From: Paramecium octaurelia
Lineage: Eukaryota > Ciliophora > Oligohymenophorea > Peniculida > Parameciidae
DNA: 64,000 bases
Reading direction: 5' to 3'
Assembly (NCBI GenBank): GCA_905182995.1
Contig: CAJJDP010000118.1
Location: 115,062-179,061 of the forward strand
In this document: one piece after another, positions 12,366 to 24,711 of the stretch
How the letters are laid out: the number at the start of each line of letters is the position of its first letter
Position numbering within the stretch: position 1 is the first letter of the stretch
The notes under the pieces: generated by a model
Seen by the model: only the letters and a program-made list of their open reading frames with translations
The model's database searches: none
What the model was told of the DNA's origin: nothing
Position numbers and translations under genes: made by a program

Positions 12366-14172
12366 TCAATACATCTTATCCATATACGATAGAGAGTCTT
12401 TTAGGATTAATATAATTTTATCAATGTTTGGCCGATATTTTGGGTCAGGTTGTAAACAAGCTAGGCATAGTTTCAATAGATATTTCATTATTAGTTAAGG
12501 TCCTTTTTTTTTATCTTCTTCCAAATTTACCCTTACTGAGTATGTTTGTCTTTGGTATTTTTCTTCCAATAACTTAATATTTTAATGTCTAAAATCCTAA
12601 AATAATGGTTGTTAATTACAATAGGTTGTCTTTCAAACAGCAATTCAAATAATAAAACTCCAAATGAAAAGATATCATAAGCTTGGGTGAAATTTTCCTT
12701 ATAGTTTGGATTCAACATTTCTGGGGCACAATATGGCATGCTTCTTCCTGATCTTTAATTTCTTTTGTTTCCCTTCATTAAAATCGCCTCACCAAAATCT
12801 GAAATTTTTGCTAAAAATGTCTTTGATATGAGAATGTTGGCTGGTTTGATGTCCATATGAATAATATTATAGTTATGGCAGTATCTGAGACCCATGGCTA
12901 TACTATGAGCCAGATATATCCTTGTGGAAATACTTAGAAATTCTTCTTATCTTCTTTGAAAATGGTCTAATGATGAATAGAAATATCTTTCCATTAATAA
13001 AACATCACTATTTTCAGGTACATAATAGAATTAGGCTATGTAAGGACATTTTCCTGTGAATTTGAAAAAATTCTATTTTTAATTCTAACATTTTTATTCA
13101 TCCTATTAAAAATCTTGAGACAAAGCTTGGAGTATTTTTATTTCGTTTTAAATTTTTTTAGTTTCCGGGTTTTTATCAAGTTTAATTGCAAAATGCCTTT
13201 TCATGGTGTTTTTCTGCTCATTCTTTTCTAATTTATATGTAATGTCTTTTCCATAAATAATACTAAAACCACCTGAGTTTATTACATGTTTATCTTCTAC
13301 TTACAAATCACTAGGGGAGTCGGTCTTAATTTAGTTTATTATTTTAATTTCACTTGTTATCTATTTAGAAATGATGGGGCCATATTATTAATATTATTCA
13401 TTATTGAATGTCTCATTTAAATTACTTATTTAGATTAATAAATTACTCTTTAGTTGTATTCTTTAGTCTTTACAAAAGAGGGACGATATCTTAAGGAAAT
13501 TTCCTCCAACCCTTTTTTTCTGATTGGGGATATCGATTCGTCGACATGTATTCTTCATATCTTTCAATTTTTTTTATGTCGACTCGATTGATTAATATCA
13601 TTATTCTCAAGAAGTGGTAGCGTATGGAAAAGAGGGCTGTTTGGATTAAGCTATCAAGATAATTAACGAATTCATAATAGTTTGATTCTTTTTAATAAAA
13701 GAGATGTCCCTATTCATGTGCTGTTGATAATTTTAAACCAATATAACCCTCTAGAGGATGGATAAAGAAACTCCCTACTCTTAATCCAGTATTTAACCTA
13801 AGCATGTACCTACTTAAAGAGATTCTGATGGACTATTAAAATTAAATTTAAAATTACCTTTTCTTTCACTATAATTCTACCACTTGAATCTGATAGAATA
13901 ACTCTACAAACACTTTCGTTATATTCAAAATCAAGCAGTAATTCAAATTGGAATGTGCATATTTAATTATGAATTTCCAGCGGTATTGTAATTAAATATA
14001 CCTAGTCCTCTAATTCAATTTAATTTACAAATCCACTGTATTATGATTTTAAATTAGCCACTAGATCATTCACTTTTTGCAATTATTACTCTTTGGTATA
14101 GACTATTTACCCTTCATCCGCCATTTATTCTTAGCATTGCAAAAGGTTGAATATATCTGACTCTAAATTCAT
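12366..14172 (-). CDS. YbjN-like domain fused to atypical protein kinase (single-gene model)
   Basis: Two coding stretches lie on one strand in different frames and overlap. A 22-nt GT..AG intron (13425-13446), with introns 13833-13857 and 12597-12619, joins them into exactly 579 codons. The N-terminal part (from ATG 14172) has a fold pattern like YbjN sensory-transduction regulators: beta strands, then SLSRYMLRLNTGLRVGSFF and GYIGLKLSTA. The C-terminal part is a kinase: INSGGFSIIYG, AIKLDK, HMDIKPANILI, DFGEA, PYCAPEM. The catalytic loop has HMD in place of HRD. Alternative: two separate genes, the kinase starting at ATG 13558 and the upstream gene ending at TGA 13413; then they overlap by 146 bp. 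Kinase domain certain, fusion moderate. Confidence 0.6.
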
Positions 14173-14487
14173 TCGTTTAATCTATAAGAAGACTATATTG
14201 AATTTCTTATTTACACAATTAGTTGATCATCTAAACACAACATTATAAACCATAATAATTCTATTAGAATTTCAATAATTCTATTAGATTTTGAATAATA
14301 GATTTTAATATTTTTTGAAATGCTCTATTTTCCAAAATTTTATTCCAATTTTCAGTTAATTTTGATAATTAAAATCTATTAAGAGAGAGTTGATAGATAT
14401 CTATTAAATTTGAATAATAAACTGACTTACTCAATATGATTCTAAATGTTTATAGTAATAGAATACAATTATATTTTAACTTCAATA

Positions 14488-14768
14488 TCAACCAAATTGA
14501 TTGCAATATTTATCGCTCCATTATTCTCCTTCATAAAAGTACCCAACCATATTGTTTAAGACATTATGGTCGAGAAAGAAAACGCATTTTGCAAATTTTT
14601 CGATTATACCTGTCATGTACAATAAATTCTTGTTTTTTCAAAAAACTCTGATTTTAAATTAAACATTAATGGTAATTGTATAGAGTTGTTCAAATTATCC
14701 AATTAAGCCTCTTTTTATTAAATGGTTATCCTAATCATTTACTTCTAGTCTTGTTGTGTATTACTCAT
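14488..14768 (-). CDS. possible small protein (76 residues)
   Basis: Removing introns of 32 nt and 18 nt gives exactly 77 codons from ATG 14768 to TGA 14488. The product is compact and mixed: GQFEQLYTITINVQFKIRN, then LLYMTGIIEKFAKCVFFLDH and GYFYEGEQWSDKYC. The amino-acid mix is like a real gene rather than AT-rich noise, but 18 nt is the bottom of the intron range and I do not recognise the family. The rest of the 790-bp stretch between the flanking genes shows nothing else. Confidence 0.35.
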
Positions 14769-14963
14769 TCTTTCTTTGAAATTGAGTTAAGGGAGTTTGT
14801 TAGGGGAAGAAAGTAAATGTACATACTTTACATTTATTTTTGACTTATAAAGTTATTTTCTTCATTCATCTTGGGCTTGAATATGTGAAAGTAAAACGAA
14901 TTTTAATAAAATAAATATCATCAATTATCATCACTGCTTCCTGATTTAGTCTCAAAGATGCTT

Positions 14964-16921
14964 TCATTATCCATGGACTTTCGATTCAATTAATTCAGAA
15001 TAGGAATGATCTAAGTGATCTCTTTTTACCACGCAAATCTATATTTATTAGAAGAATTACAATTATTGAAAAATTTATTTATCCTCCAATCCGTTATTAG
15101 AAGTTGACTTATTCAAAGGGAAGTCAGCTAGCTCTTAATAAATTAAATATAACATACACATATCTCCACATCAAAAACTGATTGGGCATCCAGTAATTTT
15201 TCGATCACTCCAAATTTCTTTCTTTATATTACTGATTGAACCTACTGCAATTACTATTCAATTTTTTAGCTAATGTCATCTTAAATAAGGTTCTTGTTAC
15301 TTTTTGAGTTATCAAATTTATCCAAACTCTAATTGGAATAAATATTTAAGGAAGAATTTTATTAATGAGAATAATTTCTTACACTTTAGCGATTTAATGA
15401 ATTATCAATTTAAGACAATTTTCTTGGAATTTAATTGTCTTTTTAATAATCAGTTTTTGTTTGTGAATGATCGAATTCTATTAAATCTGTTTATTCTACT
15501 TAGCCTGGTTAATTTCGAGAAATGTTTTTAAATTTATATCTCTCATCATTAGTTTATTTTTAATTTGATTCGTTAACCAAATTATCAGAATCAGTATACT
15601 AATAATCAAAGTTGTTTTTTTTTTTATTATTGTCCTATTGTCCTAAGTATTTAATTTTGGATCTTTTTAATTCTTGGGAAAGATCTGACATGTCTTGTGC
15701 TTACTATTAAGGATTTGAACTTCTTTGATCAAGAAATGATGAGATTAAATCAGTGTCTGATTGGTTTTAGATTCTAATTGATTGTTTTTTTATTGATTTT
15801 TTATTGGAATTATCAAATTTGATGATCTTCTTAAATTTCCTGTGATTTTTATCTAATTCTTCATCCAGATCTTCCTAATATTCAACAGATTATTATAATT
15901 ATTCTGTCAATACTTAGGTTTTGATGTTGATCTAAATATCTTCATCCAAATTTTGTAGATCTGTTTAGGAGACCTTTTAAGATGAAAGAGTCTCAGAACT
16001 CTAATGAATAGTTTGTATAATTTGATCAGCCAACTAATCAAATTAGTGATCAAACTATTCTCTCTTTTTTTTATCACTAATTTGAGCATATTCATCAATC
16101 ATTTATTGAGTGTAATTTTCAGGTACTTTTATTTTGAATGCTTTAGTTTTAATTTTCTTCACAATTTCTGAGTATTATTGAGTCATAAAATGTATTCTTG
16201 AATATAATTATGTAATACTTAGTTTCGTAATCAATTTGATCATCATTCAGATATTTTTCCATATATTTTAGTAGTCTATTTTAGATTCGTTCATTTGGAA
16301 TGACTTATCTCCCAATTACCTTGTTATTATCCATGAGCATAATTTCAATGCCTATTTCTTATTCTACTTATGGATAACAGTATTACATTCAGCCTTGGAA
16401 TGATTATCTTCTGGTTGAGTGTGGAGTATGATTTATTAGGATTCGTATTCCTTCTATGAGCAGGCTGCCTTGAGTTCAGCATAGTACTTTTTCATGTTCT
16501 TGCTATTGGATAGTTTTTTATTGAGGAGATAAGCAGCAACCTTCCTTTAGAAATCTGTAATAAGGACTCTAGTCTATAAGTCGGTTAGTTTAGTAGTGTT
16601 GCTTTCAAAGCTAAACTTAGTTTAGAATCAGTGATACAAAAAGACGGGTGATTTGATCAAATCCTTATACTCTTTAATATTGTAGATGGAACTGTGATGG
16701 TAAAAGTTCTTGATCTCATCCTTTTTAATGGTGTGTAACTAATGATCATATAGGTGTTTTTACACTCAGTAGTTTAAACTTACTATTAGGTTTCTTGATA
16801 CGACTAGAGCTTGGCTGATCTGGTTGACTAATCATATAGATAATATTCATAGGTACCTGACACTAGATCCTAAATATCGAGGATACTTGTTGGGCAGAGT
16901 TACGATATCACATGAGAACAT
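14964..16921 (-). CDS. large Q/N-rich low-complexity protein
   Basis: 603 residues; six introns of 19-29 nt restore exactly 604 codons. The N-terminal 250 residues are basic and more ordered (KKYYAELKAACSQKEYE, RLLKYMEKYLNDDQID). The C-terminal 350 residues are rich in Gln, Asn, Ser, Asp and Lys (NQSDTDLISSF, DNNKKKNNFDYQ), with glutamine mostly written TAA/TAG. No signal peptide, TM helix or known motif was seen. It starts 45 bp from the divergent coiled-coil gene. The function is unknown; the tail is probably disordered. Confidence 0.6.
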
Positions 16922-16966
16922 TGATAGTAAATAAAATATATTTATATTTATAACATTTCTTCTAAA

Positions 16967-18700
16967 ATGTTTTTCACAGAACCCAAATTTAACAACATTC
17001 CAGAAATTCGTAAACTGATTGCCCTTGTCCAAGGTTACGAATTGAAGTATCGCCCAGAATCTCCGTTGACTTAAAAAGCAATGGAAAGTTTGGGGCAAGA
17101 TCGTTATCACTTTAGAAGAAAGTTTCACATAGCACTTTAATGAGTAGGAATAAATTCGAGATGCGATTCAACTTTGACAGTCAAAAGCAATCCTATAGTG
17201 AAAGTGATCTCCAGAAGACGTATCAGAATTATCTAGTTGAGCTTGTTAGTAAGCTACCAATTGAAACTTAGGTGATTTTTAGAATTTATATGCAGAACGG
17301 AAGCGCATTAAGGTGGAACTTCAGAGACGTTAAAGAGAGGAGGATGAACTTAGAGGATAGTAATTAATATCATTATAATACTTTAGTAAGTGGCCAGAAC
17401 CAGTCTAAAAGAAAAAGTAATTTCGAAATTAGGCGTTAACATATGATTAAAAATTGCAATAAATAGAGGAAGAACGAAATAAAGAGCAGAAAATACAAGA
17501 TTGTTTTGCCAAGGAAGCCATCAGGTTAGAGTTGGAAAGAAGATTATCAATCTAAGAGAGTCATTTGAAAGAGGAGAAGACTATGGCTAGCAGAAAGAAA
17601 ATATTTCAAGAACTAAGAAAGAAGGCAGCCATTGAGAATAGTAAAGTGTCTTAGAAATTGAAGAACTATAGGAATAATATGAGTGATCAATTAGAGGAAG
17701 GATTGAGAAAATCTAAATCATTTCAAGAGAAATTAGAAGCTAGGTTATATTGAGATATTAATCTTAGGGATATTTTGATATAAAAATAAAGAGCGAAATA
17801 GGTATCTGAAATTGCGAATAGAAATCGTAAATTAGAAGAGAAGATCAGTCATGTTAGGGATGATTTTGAAAATCGTATGGTTGAAGAACTCTTTAAAAGA
17901 CAATCAGAGATGGACCAATCTTTTGATTTCAGATAGATGACAGCAGAATAGATGGAGAAAAATAAAATTGAGAAATAATAGATTTTTGAATAGAAACTTA
18001 ATTAGATAAATTAAAAGATAAAATAACATTAGGAAGAGAAGGAATTTGAATTATTCAATAGAGTTGGATAAAAAATGGAAAAAGCAGAAAAATAATAAGA
18101 GGAACATGACAAATAACTATCAAGATTTTAGTTTCATAAAAGAAAACAATTGGAATAACGATTCTCAAGACATAAGAAAAGATATCAAGAATCTGAAGAA
18201 CGTTAATAGGAGAAGGTATCTGAGTGGATGTAGAAAGTTAGCAGTATTTAAGAAAGAATTGAGAAATTCAAGTCTAAAAAGAATGAAGATTAGAAGACTT
18301 AGAAGGAGTAGAGATCCCAAAGTTTCAAAGAGCATTTAGAGAATATGTAATTTAATCGAAAAAGCTAAGTAATATCTTATTTCTCTATTATTAGGAAAAA
18401 GATTCGACGAAATATTTTGAGAAACATTAATTTGTTTAAAGTAAACTAAAGAAGAGCAAGGAAGAATAAGAATAATTGAGATCCTATTTAAACATTTCAA
18501 GATCAAAGTTTGAGAAGACTACTCTCTAATAATTTGGAGAATTATCTAATTTGAAATATTCTTCATCTGGTTATTTATTGAAGTAAAATTATACTATATT
18601 TAGTAAATTAAAAGAATTAGAGGATGAGGATAAATTTGCCGAAATTTCAATGAAATTTAATAATGTCATGAGAATAACAGATAAAAAGAACATGGAATGA
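16967..18700 (+). CDS. long coiled-coil protein
   Basis: 544 residues in five exons; introns 17122-17147, 17249-17271, 17744-17767 and 18369-18394 give exactly 545 codons. A short N-terminal segment (FNNIPEIRKLIALVQGYE) precedes nearly continuous heptad-like sequence rich in E, K, Q and R (AERKRIKVELQRRQREEDEL, RVGQKMEKAEKQQEEHDKQL), ending in a Ser/Lys-rich tail. This is typical of structural cortical or basal-body proteins in ciliates, but no specific family is recognisable. It is transcribed divergently from the Q/N-rich gene. Confidence 0.7.
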
Positions 18701-18782
18701 AATCAAATTTTGTACTTTTGAATTAAAATATTTTTTATATAATTAAAATTCTATAAGTATGATTTAAAAAAAACTCAATGTA

Positions 18783-19228
18783 ATGGGAATGGTTAATGAC
18801 AACGAATTCGAATATAAGAAAGTATATACTAAGGAATAAAGGTTGGAAAAATACGAAAAAGTTATAAAGCATACAGGTGAAGAGAGAATCCTAGTTGTTT
18901 TGGAAAGGCACAGAAAAGCTAAGATTTAAAAATAAAATGACAAGTTGTCTCAATTTTAATTGTATAAATAGTCAATTTACATTTTAGATTTGCGATAAAT
19001 AAAAATAAAACTCTGGTTGAATTAATGCAATATGTTAAATAAAATGCAGGAATCGATGTTTCAACAAGCATATTCTTGTATTGCAATAATCAGTTACTCA
19101 TGATGAAATGTAAGTATTTCATTTTATTGCTAGCTGATATAAGTGTTGGAACCTTATATGAAACATATCAAAATAAAGAAGACAACCATTTATATTTAAA
19201 ATATGCGGATTTTGAAACATTTGGTTGA
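18783..19228 (+). CDS. ATG8: Atg8/LC3-family ubiquitin-like protein
   Basis: 131 residues after introns 18962-18987 and 19110-19133. The pattern follows Atg8: an N-terminal helix with basic residues (KEQRLEKYEKVIKHTGEER), then strand ILVVLERHRKAKI, FAINKNKTLVELMQYV, SIFLYCNNQLL (Atg8 has AIFLFVNN), SVGTLYETYQNKEDNHLYLK (Atg8 has LYEEHKDEDGFLYV) and finally YADFETFG. The ubiquitin-like fold is conjugated to phosphatidylethanolamine on autophagosomes through its terminal glycine. Here the protein ends directly on that Gly, so no Atg4-type trimming would be needed before conjugation. The sequence is more divergent than typical Atg8, and an Atg12-like role cannot be excluded. Confidence 0.7.
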
Positions 19229-19267
19229 CCTTATTGATTTTATGGGAATATATATATGAACTAAATA

Positions 19268-20213
19268 TCACTTTACTTTTTTCTCTTATTAAGCTTAATT
19301 ATTGATTAAATTGTGATAGGCAATAATGCTTCTCATTAATGAGGCCAAATATATGGTCAACATATTGTCATTATTTTTGGTAGTGAATGCTTGAACCACG
19401 TCTTGTGAACCCAAATTTGGTAAGTAATTAAGAATTTCCTAGAGTTATTATGAGTAGTTACTTGAAGGTTGTTGATAATAAGTTAATTAGGTTTGACTTT
19501 GCCTTATTAAATGAGAGTTAAATATTATTAAATTTGAGCAATTTTCTTATTCATTCCTTTGACTCCATTGATCTTTTATTCTGCTTTGGCTGAAAGTGAT
19601 TGTGTGTCTACATTATTGATTTCTCTTAAAAGTTATTCAACTCCGATTTCTTCAGGTTCAAATGCTTATACAGTTGAGGGAATATGCACAAAGTTTTAGA
19701 CTATCTCTCCTGATTTAGAGATTTCATCAACTGATGTATATGCTTCTGTTGGAAGTGATAATGGATCAAATTAGTGAACATCGATGATCACGAATATTGG
19801 AGTAGATGTGTACTTGTAAAATATTTGATTGATTTGAATGTCATTGGGTTTGAATCTTGATCCTGTAGAATACCAGCCCACTATCTTCTCATTTATATTA
19901 ATCTAGAGCATTATGAGAAGATAATCATACCTTTCTATGTAATTCAAATAGTGTTTCATTGTAAATGTGATCTAAATACCAAATATTCTAATCCTTTGGA
20001 TCCTCTTCAAAAGGGAGAGCATAACTATTGGTGATATCAATCACACCATCAGCTTTTCTTTCACCTAAGATTCAAATTGGATTATGTACCCAACAATGCT
20101 CCAACTACTCTGGGTTGTTGCGTTTTGGAAATTATACGATTATAGTGATCTACTACTGAGATCAATACAAGTGGATGGATAATTACAAGAGGTGGCTTAT
20201 TCAAGTTTGACAT
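19268..20213 (-). CDS. RPN8: 26S proteasome regulatory subunit Rpn8 (PSMD7), MPN domain
   Basis: 289 residues; introns of 25, 28 and 23 nt give exactly 290 codons. The N terminus [20 protein letters not shown] and [10 protein letters not shown] match the Rpn8 MPN start. [39 protein letters not shown] and PIFVIIDVH follow the family order, and the C-terminal helices [20 protein letters not shown] match its bundle end. Rpn8 pairs with Rpn11 in the proteasome lid and is catalytically inactive; here too the metal-binding JAMM histidines are absent (GWYSTG). It lies tail-to-tail with the Atg8-like gene, 39 bp apart. Confidence 0.93.
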
Positions 20214-21072
20214 TTTTTAATTAATTATTTAATTAAATTGTCTAACACCAGTATATTCATTTATATTCATTCATCAGTTCCATAATAACTAAATAAAACA
20301 ACAATCCTTAATATTCCAAATCATTCAGTCACTCTTGTTTACATAAACTTTGTATTACATATCTAAATAAAACCTAAAATATAATTTGGATAAGAACTGA
20401 ATACTATTCTATTATAGGAAATTAGTCTTTTTGAAATAAAATTGTATAACAATAGGTAGAGACTTTTCTGTGTAGAATCTGAAGATATATCAATTAAAAA
20501 TCAAAATTAGACTGCAAGCTACATTGCAACTTGAATGGACATATATTCCTTTATTCTTTTGTAAAGATCTCGATTTGGATATCACCTCATTGTGGATGAA
20601 TATCTTATAAAAAATACACATAACTATATTAGACAATATTAATTTTAACTTTAATGAAGTAACTCATTATTAAAATCTTTTAACAAAATAACATTGCATC
20701 AAGTTTAATACTATTTAATCAGATTTTCATTACAATCCTATTGATATGAAAATATAATATATAAATGTATTTTTATGAAATCATTTAATTGTTTTTCATA
20801 TATTTATTAGTGTTATAATTAAGTATGATATAATGTAGAAAATTGAATGGTAAATTTTAGGAAGTTTCCTATATTTACAGAAATCTTAGATATATTCAGG
20901 ATAAGATTTATTATAATTACATTAAATTTTAGAACTATGATTTATATTTGTTAGATATTGACTATTCAAGAATAAAAGATGATGTTCATTGAATGATGAA
21001 TTTTCTATTAATAATACTGATTAATGCTACATATTTATAAATTATGAGTAAATAAGTTAAATAATAATTATT
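20214..21072. other. AT-rich intergenic region
   Basis: About 860 bp between two divergent genes, long for this chromosome. There are no frames with coding character, only A/T-rich sequence with short TA steps. It presumably carries both promoters. Confidence 0.55.
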
Positions 21073-22588
21073 ATGAATCCAGATATGCCTGTCCATGTGT
21101 AAAGTAATTACTAAATACTATATTTTTTGTAGATCTTAAATTGGTAGATTTTGACATAATCAAACCTTTAGGGAAAGGTGCATACAGTGAAGTCTTCTTA
21201 GCTAAGAACAAATTCACTGGACACGAATCTGCACTTAAGATTGTGGACAAGAATTTCTTGCTTAAAGTAAGCATATCATGTTAACAATATAGGAGAAAAA
21301 GATGCATCATGCATATATAGAGAGGGAAGTGCTGAGTAAATTGAGACATTAAGGAATCATTAAGTTATTCAATTCATTCGAAGAGCACGATAAACTATTT
21401 TACTCCCTTGAAGTGTTAACTGATGGTAATTTATAAGAATACATGAACAGTAAGTGACATTGATAATGCTTTAGGGCATATTTTGAATGATTCAATAATC
21501 AAGTTCTATGTAGCAGAATTGTTGCTTATTCTTGAATATCTGCATTAGAATGGATTGGTGCACAGAGATGTGAAACCTGAAAACATTCTATTAACAAAGG
21601 ATAATCATTTAAAACTTATAGATTTTGGAACAGTATTTGTTTATGATCATAATAAATTGATATCGGAGATAAATTAGAAGATATTAGGATTAAATATCAA
21701 AAGTAAAGATCTCCTTCTTTAAACGATTTTGAGAAACCCTAAATTAGGTATTGCCGTGATTCTAGTTTTGTGGGCACATCAGAATACTTATGTCCTGAGT
21801 TAAATGATTACAATGTTATTGGACCATAGGCTGATTTGTGGGCATTGGGATGTTTCAATTATCAATTATATACAAATAAAACACCATTCTATTCAGAGAA
21901 CGAATTCGAGTTATTTAATAATATAAGTCAATGCTCATGGTCATAAGATTCAAGTATACCCAATGATGCCTTGAATTTAATCAAGATATTGCTTGATAAG
22001 GATCCCTTAAAGAGATTTCTAGGAGAATTTGATGGTAACTTTACTTATCATTAGTAGATTCTTAATATAATTATGAAAGTCTCAAACAACACGAGTTCTT
22101 TAGAGGAATTAGTTTTAAATAAATGTGGTTATAAGATATCCCTTTTATAAACACTACTGATCAACACAAGAGAAAGATAAGTAGAATTCAGACTACATTT
22201 ATTGAAAATAACCGAGCATTGCGTGATAAATATGATAATCAAGGAATTTCTTAAATAATCATATAAGGTTAATTAGATAAGGAACATGGAGTTCTATTTA
22301 TGACTCAGTTCTCTCTCAGACATGCTAGCATTGTTTGTTAAGATAGAATAGTCCTTTTCATTTATATTAATCCTTAATTAAATAACAAAAAGGTATTAAG
22401 GTTATTTTATATGTTAGACTGTAATACCCTTAAACTAATTTACTTCATGCAAATTATTAGGGAAGGGGAAATTCATTGTTGCAGATAGAAATAAAAAGAA
22501 ATACATTTTCAAATAAAGAGAAAATAATGTTACTGCTCAACAGTGGGTTAATTTAATTAACAAATATATCAAATCTAACCATTATTGA
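21073..22588 (+). CDS. PDK1-like protein kinase with C-terminal PH domain
   Basis: About 463 residues. Five introns were placed (29, 26, 25, 20 and 25 nt). Kinase landmarks: [34 protein letters not shown], then the PDK1-like [12 protein letters not shown] and [20 protein letters not shown] (family: GTAEYVSPEL, DLWALGC-YQL). After a linker, [20 protein letters not shown] and a terminal WVNLINKYI helix fit a PH domain. PDK1 phosphorylates activation loops of AGC kinases downstream of PI3-kinase. The frame changes by one base near 21,655-21,665, just after DFGT; no GT..AG intron of the needed length is there, and the total spliced length is one base short of a multiple of three. Confidence 0.85.
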
Positions 22589-22685
22589 TTAGATTTTATA
22601 TTTTACATAACAAATATTCATTAGAAATATTTACCATTTATTAATCACAATTAAATTTTATTTCTATACATATACTTTATATTGA

Positions 22686-23699
22686 TCATAATGATGCATC
22701 TAATGTGAATCCAACTGGGAGTGGGAAGAATCCTTATTTGCTTGGGATTGTTCCATTCAGTGGTACTTCAGTTGATAAGGTCCAATTGAATCTACACATA
22801 TAGTATTATTCATATACCTGTCATTTAATTTTCCTTTTCCACTTAAACCAAGTTTCTATTGTGTCAAGTTGACTCTTGCTTTGACATCAACCTTTTCCAC
22901 CTTTGTTGTAACTCCAACCAAGGCATTCAATTAAGAATTAGCCAAGTTATACTCTCCTTCTAATCCAAAGGTTTATTTATTCTGTCTGAAAACAAAATCT
23001 AAAGTGACTTTTCCATCTGCCAATTAATTTAATTATTTGGCTTTGGTTGGTTCTTTAGTCAAGTATCTGAAAAAGAAATCATAATTATTTGAAAGACGTC
23101 CAACAATGAAATCAAATCTTCTTATTCCAAACCCATTCAAAACTTGAAAATCTTTGGCAGAAGCAATGACCCAATCTTTATTCTTCCAGAAAGTTCTACT
23201 CAAAGCGTTCACAGTAGTAGTTGATGTTGGGTTGTATTCAAAACCTAATTTATTGTTATCTAATTTACGTAAATGATGAGTTAATTAATTCCATTAGGTC
23301 ACTCCACCAAGTCTAACTATTGCTTATCCAAAATGGGAGCTACCAAACTTGGCATTGGCGAATAGATTAATTTTTCCTTTATCACCTACTTTGGCTACTT
23401 CTCCAAAGTCAACGTGGACTTTTGCTCCATCTTCTCTTGTGGCGATTTATAAGAAATAGCTTTGATTATTTTATGAATTCTTACTTCTTATATGGGAATT
23501 GGAACTTAGTCTCTTATTTAGATTATTGTTTGCTGATGTCTAACCATCCTTTGTAGTTGGCTGTACCCGAATTCTATGTATTTCCCTTAAATTTGAGGTT
23601 CAACTTTCCTGTTGAATAGTCGTCTTCCAAAACCTTTTTGTAAGAGTGATCTCCAAGGCCAGTAAGTGGAGCAGGGTTTAATGATTCTGGAGTTGCCAT
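22686..23699 (-). CDS. VDAC-like mitochondrial outer-membrane porin
   Basis: 320 residues after introns of 25 and 26 nt (321 codons exactly). There is no signal peptide. The N terminus NPAPLTGLGDHSYKKVLEDD resembles the VDAC opening (P-x-Y-x-D-L-G-K-x-A-K-D-x-x). The rest is a series of alternating short strands with Gly/Asn turns (KVHVDFGEVAKVGDKGKINL, FGLEGEYNLANSQLNALVGV, FNWTLSTEVPLNG), as in 19-strand beta-barrels, ending in PLPVGFTLDASL. VDACs carry ions and metabolites across the outer membrane. Tom40 shares the fold, but the N terminus favours VDAC. Confidence 0.75.
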
Positions 23700-24711
23700 T
23701 CTATAATATCTTTTTTTATTTTTATTTATTGCTCTAAATAATAATATTTCCCATATATGTACTTATGTATAATTCTATCCCAATCTAATTTTATCAACCT
23801 TACTATTTAATACCATACAAACCCATTCTATTATAATAACCATTCAAACACTCAAGAAGTTTAATTTTATGAATTATTCTCTTAAATTCCATATCCTCAA
23901 AGAAAGTGTTATTTTTGAATAATACAAAAGATATCTAATTTTAAAATGAAGAAGTTAATGATAAGAAATAGTTTTATCCTGAATTACTTGTGTATTCATG
24001 AATTATATTTTAAATTTAAAGGAATTTCTCAACATAGATAAAAATTAAAATAATTTTAATGCATTTAAATTGTCCATTTTGGTTAAGCCATATATTAAAA
24101 ATATAGAATTTTCTAAAAATACTAGATTAATTAAGAAAAGATTAATAATTGTTGAAGCAGTTTTGAACATTTTCATAAAAGAGATTGATATAATTACAGC
24201 TGTTAGGGTATCGCTTGATAGTATTATTAGAAATTATGATCAATTTGATTGTAAAATGCTTCTTTCTAATAACATAAGTTATGACTTATAGCATAAATAT
24301 AGATTTAAAGTATAAGGAAACCTTAAAATTACTAGAACATAATTCAATTAAAATTTAAATATGAAAAAGAAAATAATATTATTATTAATTCTGTTTGCTT
24401 ATTATAAAATTGCAGAACAAATTAAATGGTAGAATTAATAATAGAATTAACACAAATATAAATTGATATCATTGAATCTTCATATGATATCAATTATTTT
24501 ACATTGTAATCCTTGAAACTAAATTATTTTAATTTACTTTGCAAAAACATTCAAATCTAATTTTTGGTAACTGCGATCCTTTCGAAAATAAAATACTCTT
24601 AAATTATTTTATTTGATTACACCTAAAATTAGACAAAATTCAATACAATATTTAATTGTTTGTCTGAGTGTTCTTGTCTTGATTTATTATATAATATTAA
24701 TAATTAATAAA
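23700..24711. other. intergenic region with a dubious open frame
   Basis: About 1 kb, very AT-rich. A plus-strand frame open from about 24070 to 24520 with the ciliate code lacks an in-frame ATG at its head and becomes low-complexity, so I do not call a gene. Nothing else is seen. Confidence 0.5.

Noticed and set aside
15600-15635. Poly-T tract as a regulatory element
   Set aside because: On the minus strand it encodes a Lys/Asn run inside the Q/N-rich gene.
20214-21072. Retained internal eliminated sequence (unexcised germline DNA)
   Set aside because: The region is long and AT-rich, but I could not find TA-bounded ends with the expected inverted consensus.
24070-24520. Open plus-strand frame between the porin and the next gene
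   Set aside because: No in-frame ATG at its head, low-complexity end, no recognisable motif; AT-rich DNA read with one stop codon stays open by chance.
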